64,000 nucleotides of DNA from Leucaena leucocephala (GCA_037074615.1 CM073558.1:1913501-1977500); one strand, 5' to 3'; positions 24,406 to 36,790 are shown, counted from the first letter of the stretch. Notes: generated from the letters alone by a model not told the origin. Made by a program: numbers and translations.

Positions 24406-24985
24406 TATAAAAAAGTATTAAAGAAAGAAATCAGAGTTGGCGGGCTTTGCTATGTGAAATAAGAGAACAATCAGAACACCATAACTCACGATGGCTCCGA
24501 TGTTGTGTTGGCAGGTGGGTTTACGCATCATCGTGGCTAGATGTTGACACAGAAGTGCTGTATATTCATCTTCTCTGACTATCATATGAGAACGTGAATG
24601 ACAAACATAGCAAACCCAGGAAAATAGGTAGCTCGTCATCCTCATGCTACATATGATATGATAGTGTGTAGCTGAAGTGAGGTATAAAAAGACCCACGTA
24701 AATATGGAGATTGTGTTCATTCCATGAGTTTTTTATCATTTGAGGTGTGGGTTAAATGAGTTTATTTAGGGTTTGAAAAATTTAGTTTAGTTTTTAGGAA
24801 TTTGTGGCGCGTTTGGTTGAGTGTAGTAACAATATATGAACAATGGAAAGGTACATGTAAACTGTGAATGATAGGCATGAGTTTATATGCGGGCCAATAA
24901 GAGTTGTTATTATAGTATGACATAGTTGTTAATATAAGTGCATGAGTTGTTAATGTTATATGTCTGGTGCAGGTTGTCATTGTTG

Positions 24986-27388
24986 ATGGCGAGTTCATCT
25001 ACAAAGCATCTATTCTGTTATGTTCATATGGGAGGACAGTTTGAAGATGATGTAGAAGGTCATACATATATTGGGGGTCAAGCAAGAACAATATCCATAA
25101 AAGAAGGTACAACATACGATGAGTTTAAAATATTAGTAGCATCAATGGTTGGGAAAGGAAGTGATGAAATTTTGATAAAATTTACTGTTAGATTTGATAA
25201 ACACACATTTGTTGACATGTTTAATGATAAAGGAATTGAGCATTTAATAATGTTTAATGGAAAAAGTGGCCATGTGTACATAGGAGAGAAAGCAAACAAT
25301 GAATGCACAGAACTTCGTATGGATAATGTAATTGAGGAGGAAGATGTGTAAGTAATATAGTGTGTTGATTGCAAAATGTTGTCCTATATAATTTGCAATA
25401 TATGTTATCATATCAGTTGGAGGCAGTTGTTATTATTGACATAGTAAGTTGTTATTTTCTATAGGTTTGCTGAATTGTTTGGAAGTGAGAATGTATGATT
25501 TATGTCTCCACCTGCTTTGGAAAATAAGAATAAAGTGTTACTATTAGTGTCTTGTGCTGACAAAATGATTCCAACAGGTACACCTAAAATGAATTGCACA
25601 AAGTGGAAGGATTTGATTGTTGGACAAGGTTAAACATTTCCAAATGCAGGGGTTCTTCGGAAGCAGCTATACAAGTACAGCATCGCGCACAGATTTTTGT
25701 ACAAATTTATCAAAAATAATAAACAAAAAATCATTGTGAAGTGCAAGGTGGATTGATGCCCATGGTACATGGGTGCATATTGTTTGGGTGAACGTCAAGA
25801 TGTAGAATTGTTAAGTATAAGAAACTTCACAAGACAGCACATGAATAATGCACAAGAAGACCTAGTTGTAACTCACCATAGAAAGGCAAGCTTAACATCA
25901 TCTTTAATGATTGATGCTTTGATGAGTAATATCAATAAGAATGCAAAAGAAATCAGCAAAGACTTGTACAGAGAATACGGTGCGCGATTGAACTATAGGC
26001 AAGCGTACAGGGGTAGAGAACAAGCATTAAGGGAAATACATGGTACTGCAGAGGATTCGTACAAGATTATTCCTTGGATATGTGAGAGGCTTATGGAAAC
26101 TAATCCAAGAACTGTTGGTAGATGAGAAGGCTCATAGTCTAAAAGATTTGAGAGGGTATTCATTGCATATGGATGCTCAATTGAAGGTTTTTTGCAAGGG
26201 TACAGAGCAATACTGTATGTAGATAGATGTCATTTTAGTGGTCCATACAGGGGAATAATGCTTATATCTAATGCATATGACGCAGATAATGAATTATTTT
26301 CATTGGCATATGCTATTGTTAGTGGCGAGACGCATGATGAGTGGACTTGGTTTCTCCAAAATGTCAAAGAGATCATAGGATCTTTAGATATCACAATTGT
26401 GTCTGACTGAAACAATACAATCATCACTGCTGTTCAGACTATTTTTTCCTGTACTAGACATGCTTATTGCTACCGGCATGTGAAAGAAAACTACAGTGCT
26501 GCTTTCCTCAAAATAGTAAGAGGTAGGGGATGAGTATCAGGGGTTTAAAAGGAGGACGCACTTAACCTGCTTGATGGAATTGCATATATAAGGCTTGAGG
26601 GAGATTTTAATGTCACAATAGGAAAGCTACAAGTGTTTTGTCCACAGCTAGCGCAATGGGTCCAGACCTAAGGAGACGTGCAAAAATAGGCTATGAGTAA
26701 GTTCCCATTCAAACTATACAACAATATCACCACTAATCTCGCAGAGTCATTCAATGCATTGATTTTACAAGAGCGGAGGCACAATGTGTTTGTTCTAATG
26801 CTTGAGCATCAAGAGAAGTTGGCCCAGAAGTTGTTGAGAAGTAAATTGTCAATGGTTAATTGGAAAAATGGTGTTGGGCCAAATATTGAGGCAAAATTGA
26901 TGCAACAAGTTAGGTTGGCCACAAATATGCATGCCCAATATTGGGGAAATGATGTTGTGTAGGTTGAGACTTGGGCCCCCCATGGAGTTATTAAACTTAC
27001 TGTTAATCTGCAAACATGTAAATGCACATGTTTAGGTTGGCAATTGAGTAGACTACCTTGTGTCGATGCATGTGCTGTAATAAAGCTAATGCAAAGAAGT
27101 GTATACATATATGTGGATGATTGCTACAAGTTATCTGCCCAGGAGAAAATATATGCTAGTGTCATGAGGCTTATTGCTACACATGATTGTCCATGTCCTA
27201 ACGACCCGACAGTGTCTGAACTAATAAAAGAAAGATTCCTTGACCCTCCAATTACTAGAAGGCCTCTGGGAAGGCCAAAGAGAAAAATGATTGAGTCTCA
27301 ATTTCAGAATATAAAGACTTATCATTGTAGAAGATGCCATGAGGTTAGACACATAGTGAAGACATGCAAGAATCCAAACCCAAGCTAA
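24986..27388 (+). pseudogene. MuDR-type MULE transposase, disrupted
   Basis: Pieces in several frames follow the order of a plant MULE transposase. First comes an N-terminal PB1-like MuDR domain (24986-25347), then a possible intron (GT at 25348, AG at 25463-25464). The next segment is FPNAGVLRKQLYKYS, followed by a DNA-binding/coiled segment and the catalytic core. The catalytic residues survive: Asp in YVDRCHFSGPY (26222-26224), Asp in TIVSD (26405-26407) and Glu in NLAESFNA (26744-26746). A SWIM finger (CTC...PCVDAC) has Asp where the final His is expected. A CCHC-like knuckle (CRRCHEVRHIVKTC) ends it at 27388. In-frame stops lie at 25496, 25631, 25754 and 26408; a further stop follows GNDVV near 26960, and at least one frameshift lies between 26100 and 26190. 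The stop at 26408 replaces the Arg usually following SD. Confidence 0.88.
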
Positions 27389-27663
27389 GGATTGGCGCTT
27401 GATTGGTCTATTTTATTTGTAAATATGTAGCACACTGATTTTTGATTTGCACATATCTGTACAAAGTGTTAAAAGTCCTTTCTTGTAACCTTGATCAATC
27501 TCTATCTTGTTGGAAGCTAGGGTGGCTCTTAATGAAGTGTCTATGTTTACTGTATGCCTTTTACAATTGCTGATAACAGGGGATGTCATCACAAACTGCA
27601 TGTATATTAATCAAAATGCATAATATGTTTTCTGATATTTACTGTCATTTGTTTGTTACACAC

Positions 27664-28254
27664 GCTGGGGTTGTTAGTTGCAGGCACTGTGGTTGTTAGT
27701 GCAGTAGATGGGGTTCATAGTTGCAGCTGTTAGGGTTATTATTGTAGGTGTTGGGGTTGTTATTTCAGGCACTGGGGCTATTAATGCCGCAGATGGGGTT
27801 CTTAGTTGTAACAGATGGGGTTGTTAGTGCAGCAAATCGGGTTCATAGTTGCAGCTATTGGGGTTGTTATTGCAGGTACTGGGGTTGTTATTTTAGGTGC
27901 TGGGGTTGTTACTTGCAGGCGCTAGGGTTGTTAGTGCAGCAGCTGGGGTTCTTAGTTGTAGCAGATAGGGTTGTTAGTACAGTAGATGGGGTTCGCAGTT
28001 CTAACTGCTGGGGTTGTTATTGCAGGTGCTGGGGTTGTTATTACAGACGCTGGGGTTGTTAGTTACAAGCGCTGGGGTTATTGGTGCAGCAGATGAGCTT
28101 GTTAGTGTAGCAGCTGGGGTTCTTAGTTGCACTAGATGGGGTTGTTAATGCAGCAGATAGGGTTGTTAATACAGGCACTGGGGTTGTTATTATAGGTGCT
28201 GGGGTTATTAGTGCAGCAGGTTGGTTTCTTAGTTATAGATGCTGGGGTTGTTAA
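27664..28254. repeat. ~21-bp minisatellite inside the MULE
   Basis: About 28 degenerate tandem units of the form GGGGTTGTTAGTGCAGCAGCT, alternating between 21 and 22 bp, with variants GGGGTTCTTAGTTGTAGCAGAT and GGGGTTGTTATTGCAGGTGCT. Two or three unit types recur in a higher-order pattern. Part of it is open in one frame and reads as 7-residue repeats of the type WGCYCR, but length alternation breaks the frame elsewhere. I consider the ORF incidental. It lies between the converging 3' ends of the two MULE genes. Confidence 0.9.
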
Positions 28255-28690
28255 TTAATGGCCTCTTGTATACTTTTGTCAGAATCTCTTTTATCTATTT
28301 TCCTTCTCTCTTTGGTAATTGTAACATCAATTGGATGTGAATTTTCTAGTGCATCCACTTGTAAACCATCATCCATTTGTCCATAAATTCCACTCTGGAA
28401 ACAACATATCGCTGGCCAAAAGACTTATATGGAAAAACGAGTGCAGAAACAAAGATTATTTTATAGTTGATTGGTTATAAGTCAAATCCACTAGGTTACA
28501 AGGAATGAAAATTACCCATGTCGCAAAACCTTCATTAACATAGTTAATTAACATAGTAAAATCCACCATTCCATAGTTACCATATTGCCAAATCACTGAT
28601 GAGCTAATTAACATCTTGACATTAATTGAAACTATACAAATACACATATTCGTTATAAAATTTATAATGATAAAGACACCTAATTAGTCA

Positions 28691-31531
28691 CTATTTTCTT
28701 TTATGCCTCGAGTCTTTATCTGATAGTATGGACAAGACGCGTTCCCGTTGTGAATTGTTGGGGTGATTGATCAGCCAACACAAACAATCAACCCTCAACT
28801 GGTGAAGGTCTTTAATAGAGTATTTTGGCATTATATAACCTTTGTCATCTACAGTGTTGCCATCCCAAGTTTTTAGCCATGACAATACAATAATCCTGCA
28901 TGAATATCTACACATTGTGCAGTACTTAAAGACTATAAATTCACTTTGTCAAAAGGAAAAGGAAAGCAAAAAATGAATTATATGTGTTAGCATGCTCATG
29001 TGTTTGTTTGGAGATACAATTTTGGCCAACTCACTTCAAATTGATCGTCCTGCCCAAAAACTTGTGGCTTCAATGTACGAAGTATTTTCAGGAAGCAATA
29101 CTTCTGCACATGCACAATACAGACACAAGATAAATTTAATTACAAATATACTACTAATACGTATGTGAGTAGGGACCTATAGATTAACAAATACATACAC
29201 AGGCATTTGCCATCCATTACTTCTCTTTGAATATATGTTGCCCGCTGGTCCTCTTCTTCTTGTGCTTACCTTTTCTGTCCTCCTCAGATGCTTCTTCATG
29301 TTGCTGCCTTTGCAAGCACATAAATATTAAAGTATCAACCAACGAGTCAAGCGCACAGAATTGCATCTTATTGACGTCAAATACATAGCAGAACCAGTGG
29401 TCCATTACGCAAGCATGTCCAAATATGAAGTCACAATCACCAATATTATAGCCAACATGTTGTGGCAATATTTCTGATTTATTGCCTTCAATTGACCACC
29501 GCAGGGGATCCACTAACACTTTTTGCATGAAATGTGCAGAAAAGATGTGTCTTCTTACTGAACTGGTTCTGTCTTTCTCATCCTGCACTAACGTCTTCGC
29601 CACCATCGTCATTACCTGTGAATAGAAACATTAAATTAGCAAACCACCATTACAGTGCACAATGATCACAGTTGATAAGAAAAATTGTCTCACAGTGGTG
29701 CTCATCCATGCTCTACTACGGAGGCAGCCTAGCTCACCCCGAGTGACATGAAACCCATTTATCTCCATATAAATCCTACAGCAATCGAAACTAAAATCAG
29801 GCTCTCACTTTTGACTAGGGAAATAAGATTTTCACCATGCAACGATAATGAAATACTTACTCTTACTCCTCGCAACAGGCACATTGACTTGTGCACATGT
29901 TAAACAATGCTTCCATGTCATCAACATTCTTCCTCTTCTTGACAACCCTCGCCTTTGTCTTCACAAAGTAGGGAGACCTAACAGCTAGTTTTTTTTTCTC
30001 TCTTTGATCTTCTTACATGTGTTTCCCTTTCCTGTTCATTTCCTTTATCACCACCTTACTCACCATGTTTGTCTCTACCTCTATCTGCACCTTCATCACC
30101 ACTTATATTGGCCTCCTCTTCACCTTCACCCCCGTCTTTCTTATCACGTTGGATTCCTTCATCTGCTATTTCTTCTTCATAATGATCTACTGCTTCATTG
30201 ACATCTCCACCTTCAGCTTCCCCTAAAAGCCTATGCTGAAGAGCCAACAGTTCTTTCCCCACCATATTCATGATTCTACCGTAAGTTGCCTTTATTAGCT
30301 GAAAAAACAAACAATTTAGCACATAACCTAAATTATACTAAACCAACAAATGAAACCAATTAGCGTCGTACATATCGGGTGAGTAAGATCAATGTTTGGA
30401 TTAAACGTTGATGCTTCTGGCCGGTCCTTGCCTGTGCTACCATGTAAAACACCTTACTTGCTTTCCTTCTCAAGCCATGTTCTTACTTAGACCTGCTCAT
30501 CATTCCAATAACTAATAGCATCCCCAACGTCAGAGGCTTTCTATCGACCTAGTGGAAATATTTGTTGACAATAAATCTACATTTCACACAATGCACAAGT
30601 TAAGAACATATTTTAATACACATTAACAATTAATTGTTCTTACACATACAAAAAATGTTACATTTAAGACACTTACCATGAGGAAGTATAAGCAACCTCC
30701 TATGTTCTTTCTCCCACCAGCATCTCCTTTCCTGAACTCTTCCAGATAATCTTTTATAGAGTCTGCTAATTCATTAAGAACAAAGTTGCACCAATCAAAT
30801 TCCCTGTACGCATCCTTAGTTAAGGCCATTACCTTCAACACCTTGTCACTTACATGCTAGGATCTAAGAGGATCCCTATGCTGTACATCACAAAGAGGAA
30901 CTCTAAATCAGCATGCTCCTTCTCATCAACCAACCAACAAGCTATTGTTGTGTATGGCACCTTCCTATACACCATCTTCATCTCCTTGAATCTTTCCTCA
31001 TCACACGTTGTTGGCATTATTTCATACCCATCAAATGGCAATCCCATTATTTCATTTACATTTGTTGCATCCATTTCATACATCTTCCCTCTAATTGAAA
31101 TTATTTTCGTTGGGGGGTTAAAAGCACGCATAAACACCCCACGTAAGTCTCGCTGAATGTGTGAGTAGCTTATGTGGACTAATTTATCAAACCCAATCAC
31201 TTTCAACCTCTCATTGTTTTAGGCCTCCCCTTCAATACCTTGCAGACATCTATGAATTGCTTTGGGGCACATCATGTGTAGAAGGGCATGATATATTTCT
31301 TCCCTTTTGTTGGACCTCTTAATTACTTTGCCTTGCTTTTGTATTGTAATCTCTCATGCTCTTCCAATTTATTCCAACTTTCCCTAAATGATGCACCGGC
31401 AGCTTGTAGTGACATCTTCTTTCACGGGTTGGTATTTTTTTGCTCTTCAACGAATAGTGCATAACCAGAGAAGTTGTAACTTCTTTGTCCGCCTTTACTT
31501 TTTCCAATATTGGACATCTTTTATCCTGCAA
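28691..31531 (-). pseudogene. Ulp1-like (C48) cysteine protease gene of the MULE, disrupted
   Basis: Minus-strand fragments in the order typical of plant transposon-borne Ulp1 proteins. From right to left: an N-terminal piece (31531-31319); a domain like the plant DUF1985/mobile-domain region (31206-30623: SHIQRDLRGVFMRAFNPPT, EIMGLPFDGYEI, WCNFVLNELADSIKDYLEEF); an acidic linker (30322-30056); and the protease region (29612-28691). The protease triad order is visible: His in DHWFCYVFD (29397-29399), Asp in ALDSL (29346-29348) and Cys in YSCRIIVLSW (28898-28900). The usual DCG around the Cys is SCR, so activity is doubtful even if spliced. Several stops and frame changes lie between pieces, and intron positions are unclear. 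Ulp1 proteases remove SUMO; the role in transposons is not settled. Confidence 0.75.
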
Positions 31532-32881
31532 TAAAAATCACTTTCATCAATACAATGAATTATTACTCAATATTTCAATCTAAATAATTAGGACAGCAGT
31601 GTTGCAAATGTAGAAGCATCAAATGAAAATCAGAGCCTCCCCCCAATTCACTTGCATACACACAACAACAACTCCTAATCCACTAAGACAATTTTACACA
31701 CACATGATAACAAATACTAGCACAAACACAGCTTTTGTTTCCTCATACAATTTTTAATAGAATTCTCACACTATTTCATAAATATATAAATGTATGCAAC
31801 TTAACCATCCAAGCAAGTCATATACACCATTCATTCTCAACCCAAAGCACGAAACCTAACAAATTCCTTCTCTAAATTCACCCACGGTCTCAGTATAATC
31901 ACATTGGTTTTTTCATCTTAAGGCAACAACAACATATGCATACATACACATCACACAAAATGAGTACCCACATACAGAGATTTTATGCTCAGCTCAAGCC
32001 AAAATAGCATTCTTAACAGAATTCCTATTGATCATGTTTCATTCTGAATTATTACTATTCATAAAATGGCACTGACAACATATTTTTCATTCTCAGATTT
32101 AAGCTTATATGTCAAACGTTTGTATGAGCCTCCAATTGAATATCTAGCTACTTTAACAATACTTACCTGACCCAGCTTTCTATCACGCTGACTTTATATA
32201 TCCACAATCTTACTTGGGACTTCCTGATCCATGCTAACACTTCTACTTCTATTCCTATATCACAACCCCACGTTCGTTTGCTTTGTCTTCCTTACCGGCT
32301 CATAATTAAACTCCAAAAAAGGGACTGACTAATGCCTAACAACAAATGTACATAATGCGACACTAAAAAATAAGCAGGGGAAAGCACCATCATATTCGGA
32401 AGGCCAATGCTTCCCTTCTGTATGTTAAAAAAAAGAAGATAGTAGTTGCATTTAAAGCAATAACGATATTACCTGAACCAGGGGCTTTCACAGGAAGAGG
32501 AAAGGTGATGATGATTTGGACGATGAAACAGGATGGGCGGTGGCAGCGACAATAACCCCAGCACAACCATCTAACTGAAGGAGTATAACTGATGAATATT
32601 GGAGGAGGAAATACGGCACGACGACCGGGTGCCAGTGACCACAATCACCACAAAAAGGGTGGATAAACAGAGGACAAAAGGAGATGACAACTTTGACAAC
32701 GAACAAGTACCGACGGCAGGAGGTGCAAGTCAGAGCTAAGGAGCACAATGCACAGACTACACACAGATGAAGAGAAGAGAGCACAGGCCGACCTGAGAAG
32801 AGGAGCAGAGTGATGTTCGCTAGGGCAAAAGTTTCTCAACTGTGCAGAGTAATCGGCGGGAGAGGCATTTAGCATTTGGCT

Positions 32882-33019
32882 TCTCAACAGGGCATTTAAA
32901 TCTTTTTACAACTATAAAAAATTTATGTGAAGTCCCATGAGAGTTGAAATAAATTATAGTATTTGGTGGGACTTTTTTATCATTAATTTATTTTCACGGG
33001 ATCTATATATCATTTTTCC
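32882..33019 (-). repeat. MULE right terminal inverted repeat
   Basis: Inverted partner of 24268-24405. The inner end reads TCTCAACAGGGCATTTAAAT and the outer end CATTTTTCC, followed by the 9-bp duplication at 33020-33028. Confidence 0.93.
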
Positions 33020-33350
33020 AAAAAAGAAGCTACTACTAAAAGGCCAGTCCAAAATAAATAAATAAAATTACTAAAAGGAATAAAAGGGGAGAGGTTTGAT
33101 CAATTCCTTCGAGGGTCAAGGGCTTGTCTGGTAGCCACAGTAATGCTTCGATTTCAGAGCGTTTTATTTTAACGGGTATTTAGGTGAACGGATGATTGCA
33201 GAAGATCTCTGTGAATTACCAATTCTACCCCTGTCCCCTTCATCTTCCTCTCATATCCCCATTATAGACGCCGCTTACCACGCTTTACCCTCCCTCCCTC
33301 CCTCCCCCCCTCCCCCTTCCACCCTTACTACCTCCTGTATCTCTTAATCA

Positions 33351-33353
<3 letters not shown>

Positions 33354-33387
<34 letters not shown>
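33354..33387. repeat. (AT)n microsatellite
   Basis: About 17 uninterrupted AT units. Confidence 0.95.
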
Positions 33388-33389
<2 letters not shown>

Positions 33390-34426
33390 CAATATACATT
33401 TGTATATCACAAGTGGGTATGTGCCTATGACAATGATTATCCATTTCAAGAATATGCAAAATGACTGAGTTGTCCCTCGCAGGAGTTGGGTATTTTTGAG
33501 TTTTTAATCTATTCTTTTCATGTTTAAATATATTGAATGAAGCCAAGTAGTAAAAACAAGACGTTTTACTTTTTACTTATATTAATACCCATACACACAC
33601 TTTTAGACATATACACACTGTATTTGTTGGCATTGTTAGAGTCGATGGCGGGGCTGTTGTCAGTGATAATTGCAAGGAATATACAGAACAAAAATAGAAG
33701 AAAAAAAAACAGGGGAGGGTGATTTTAGAATTTAACTTATTCCCCTGGCTTATGAAGATAACAAACAAGCGTCTGATTTTAACAAAATAGGAAGTGAGGG
33801 GGGGATAGAAGTTTGAATTATCTATTATTATTGTTGTTGTCCCCAAAAAGAAAAGAGAAAAAAAATGTTGAAGGAGATGATTTTAGAAGGTTGTGCCGGA
33901 AATTTTTGGCCCACAGAAAACAAGCTCACCCTCACCACCATTTTTCCTGTACCCTTTTCGGTTAATAGAATTGCAGAAGCTGCAACAACAAGACGAGGAA
34001 GTTGGAACTCAACAACGGCAACAAGAGAAATGAGAATAATTTGGGAAAGAGAGAGAATGAGTTGTGTTTGATGAATGGCATCATTTTTATGAACCCCACA
34101 ATCGTTGTTAACAGAGGAAGCAATGTTGTTAAGGTGGAGGACGTAGAGAAGGAAAAATAAGAAAGGAAGGTTGAATACAGCGAAGCAGGTGTTTTCTGCA
34201 GACCCACCTCCCCACAAATATATTAATATTATATATTTTTATGATAATATAGCAGAGAGAAAGTGGGGATACAGCAAAAAAGGTTGGTCTTTTGGTCTTT
34301 CATATTTCATTGGACAACCTATCCTTACTATTGTCGTGGCTCGTGGGTGCCCACTAGCAGCTTTTTTGTCTCCTCCTCCTCCTCCACCCCAAATCCCTCT
34401 CTCTCTGTATTTTTGTGTTACTTGTT

Positions 34427-34434
34427 TATATATA
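34427..34434 (+). promoter_or_regulatory. possible TATA box of the RRM gene
   Basis: TATATATA within GTTTATATATAGTAATTTC, followed by a pyrimidine-rich leader and then the start codon 480 bp downstream. This would give a leader of roughly 450 nt, possibly with an intron. Position is inference. Confidence 0.35.
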
Positions 34435-34913
34435 GTAATTTCTGGAGAGGGTTTCTTTTTCTTCCTTCCATCCTTCCTCTTCCCTCATTTTTCCTTTCCT
34501 TTCCTTTCCACCCTCAGCTGTAATGATTTTCTCGTTAGGGGGTATCTTTCTTGAGGAATCTGAGGAGTTGTTAGCGTTTGTGAAAAAGTGTCAGTTAAAG
34601 CTTCAGAAATATAAATACCATTTTTTTTACAAAGTCGATAGAGAGAGCACAGCACAGCACACACCCAGAACAACAGAATCGCATGACTGCATGGGTGTTT
34701 TTTCCCATTCGTTGATGTGATCTTCAAACAAAACAACAAATACCCTCTTTTCCAGCTTTATCATCGTCGTTTCCTTTATTTTTTTTCTCCCCCTCCCCTC
34801 CCCCTCCTGCTCTCTGTCTTTCTTCCCCTTTATTATCCCCTCATATTTTTGGGTTCTGGGGTTGGTGTTTTTTATTTCATTCTTCTGGTTTTCTGCTCTC
34901 TGATACTCAAATA

Positions 34914-36790
34914 ATGTCTCATCCAAGGCAATTCCAGATGGTGGGTGGTTCTAACAATCCTCCTGGGCATTACAATGACACAGCTTTTACTAAAATCTTT
35001 GTTGGTGGATTGGCTTGGGAGACTCAAAGGGATACGATGAGGAGATATTTTGAGCAGTTCGGTGAGATCCTTGAAGCTGTTGTTATTACAGACAAGAACA
35101 CAGGGAGATCCAAGGGTTATGGCTTTGTAAGACCTTTCTTTGTTTTTAATCTTCTTGTCTCTGCATTGCTGTTTTTTACTATGATCTTTCAGCAATGAGT
35201 TATGTTTATATGTTTTTTTCTTAAAGGTTACATTTAAGGATCCAGAAGCAGCCATGAGAGCATGTCAGAATCCATCTCCAGTTATTGATGGGAGAAGAGC
35301 AAACTGCAATCTTGCATCTCTTGGAGCAAACAAGAATCGCCCACCAACACCTCAACATGGTCCTCTTTAATCCTCACATTTGTGTTCCTCTTTTTTGTCG
35401 AAAATTCTCACATTGTCGATTCTTTTCTTATATTTTGGAAAAGATTTTGTTGTGGTCTGAGCTAAATATTGGGCTATTTTGCAGGAACAGGAAGGTTCAG
35501 ACAAGGACCTGGAGGACTGGTGGCTACTACACCTGCATACCATGGCTCTTCTTCTTCTACATTTTCCCATCAGCCCTCTGGCCAATATACTTTTCCTTAT
35601 TCAACTTACGGGTAAAAAAGAAAATGAAATATATGTGGATATGATAGTTTTTGCCTCTTTGCATGTGGTTTTTGAACATTTTCCCTCAATTGTTCCCATT
35701 TTCGTCTCTGCTTTTCTTTCTGTCTGATTCTTCCCCTTCTTCGGATCTACTTAACAGGTATTCTGGATATTCACAAGACACCATGTATCCAATGGTAGGT
35801 ATTTATGTAGTAAATGCTTCAAAAGAAGACAAAAAAACATAATGTCATATCTGTTCAATACTGCAGAGAGACTTTTTATTGTTGTGATCACTTCATGAAA
35901 TATCTGATGTTTTTTTTACCACCACCTCTGAAATGGTGAAATTAGAGAACACCCCAGATGCTATTTTTTTCCTGAAAAAAATGAGATTCATTTAATGTGG
36001 CTACATTGTTCATTGATTATGATAACTGTTTGTTTGAACTGAATGCAGAACTATTATAATGTATATGGAGGTCAACAGTTTTCACCATATTACCCTTCAA
36101 GTGGGGCATCTGGGCCACCAGGACTGGTCCATAATATTTACCCTTTCTATGCTCAATATGCTCACACTAGTAGCCAGGCTCAAGGCTTTGGACTTCAATA
36201 TCCTCATCAAATGCTACAATTCCCATTTCTCTCTCATCAGCACTATGCTGGCTCCACTGGGATCCTCTCTTTTCCTTCTTCTTCAATGCCATTGTCAACT
36301 ACTACAACTAGTGCAGGTGACCAACTCTTCTGCAAAATATCATAAAAATTTACTGTTTTTAATGATTCGAGATAGAAAAACTAAGTTAGTTGTGATCATT
36401 AACAAAGCATGTTAGAAATGAGCTCTAATAAAAAACTTCTACAACTGAGTAACATGCACTGAAACTACAACAACTCTTTATATATTGCTAGCTTATTGTA
36501 AGATTTTGCAATGATTATATTCTTTTTTTTTAAGATTTGACAATAATTTTCTCTTTTATAAATAGTTTAATGTATTTATCTTTTATAGATGAGATGTATA
36601 TAAGAGTTCCTTTTAAAAAGCTATTTTTGAGACAAAGGGTACTGAGGGAATGAAATTAACAGTTGCAACAACGACGACAAACACAGGGACGACAACAACA
36701 ACATCAACAACAGTAGCAGCAGCAGCAACTGGGGCAGGTGGTTCTTCACAAGCTTCTGGAACAGCTTCTGAACAAAAATCTTCAATTTAG
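34914..36790 (+). CDS. single-RRM RNA-binding protein (RBM24/38-like, ARP1-like)
   Basis: Six coding exons: 34914-35126, 35227-35359, 35485-35611, 35758-35794, 36049-36316, 36663-36790. All introns are GT-AG and all phases join, giving 906 nt and 301 residues. One RRM lies at about residues 24-100, with RNP2 KIFVGGLAW (27-35) and RNP1 KGYGFVTF (67-74), the latter split by intron 1, then DPEAAMRACQNPSPVIDGRR and NLASLG. The rest is low-complexity: rich in Tyr, Gly, Gln and Pro (YGYSGYSQDTMYPM; NYYNVYGGQQFSPYYPSS), with a Thr/Ala-rich C-terminal tail. This architecture matches the plant RRM family that includes Arabidopsis ARP1 and proteins annotated as RNA-binding protein 24/38-like. A role in mRNA processing or stability is expected from the family; targets are unknown. 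The exon 2 donor is GTCCTC, a weak site. Confidence 0.93.

Larger units (their letters stand above)
24268..33019. mobile_element. complete, decayed Mutator-like element (MULE) carrying a Ulp1-like gene
   Basis: An 8752-bp element. Its ends are 138-bp inverted repeats (24268-24405 and 32882-33019), and a 9-bp direct duplication AAAAAAGAA lies immediately outside (24259-24267 and 33020-33028). A 9-bp duplication is the hallmark of Mutator transposition. Inside, left to right: a plus-strand MuDR-type transposase pseudogene, a ~21-bp minisatellite, and a convergent minus-strand Ulp1-like pseudogene. Ulp1-carrying MULEs are known in plants (for example the Kaonashi group), so the combination is not new in kind, but this copy is bounded exactly. 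Both genes are broken, so it cannot be autonomous. The duplication is low-complexity, but it coincides exactly with the repeat ends. 24406-24985 and 31532-32881 hold only short ORFs that I do not recognise. Confidence 0.92.
33020..34913. other. intergenic region and 5' flank of the RRM gene
   Basis: No gene recognised. Notable are a C/T-rich run (33286-33317, CCCTCCCTCC type), a TA microsatellite at 33354-33387, and long C/T-rich tracts at 34370-34520 and 34770-34840, which probably belong to the promoter and long 5' leader of the RNA-binding protein. Several antisense ORFs here are low-complexity shadows of those tracts. Confidence 0.6.

Noticed and set aside
27748..28062. 104-codon ORF of WGCYCR-type repeats
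   Set aside because: It is the minisatellite read in one frame; unit length alternates between 21 and 22 bp and breaks the frame, and it lies inside a transposon.
33828..35255. Several antisense ORFs over the RRM promoter and first exon
   Set aside because: Low-complexity translations of C/T-rich tracts and the antisense of a well-supported exon.
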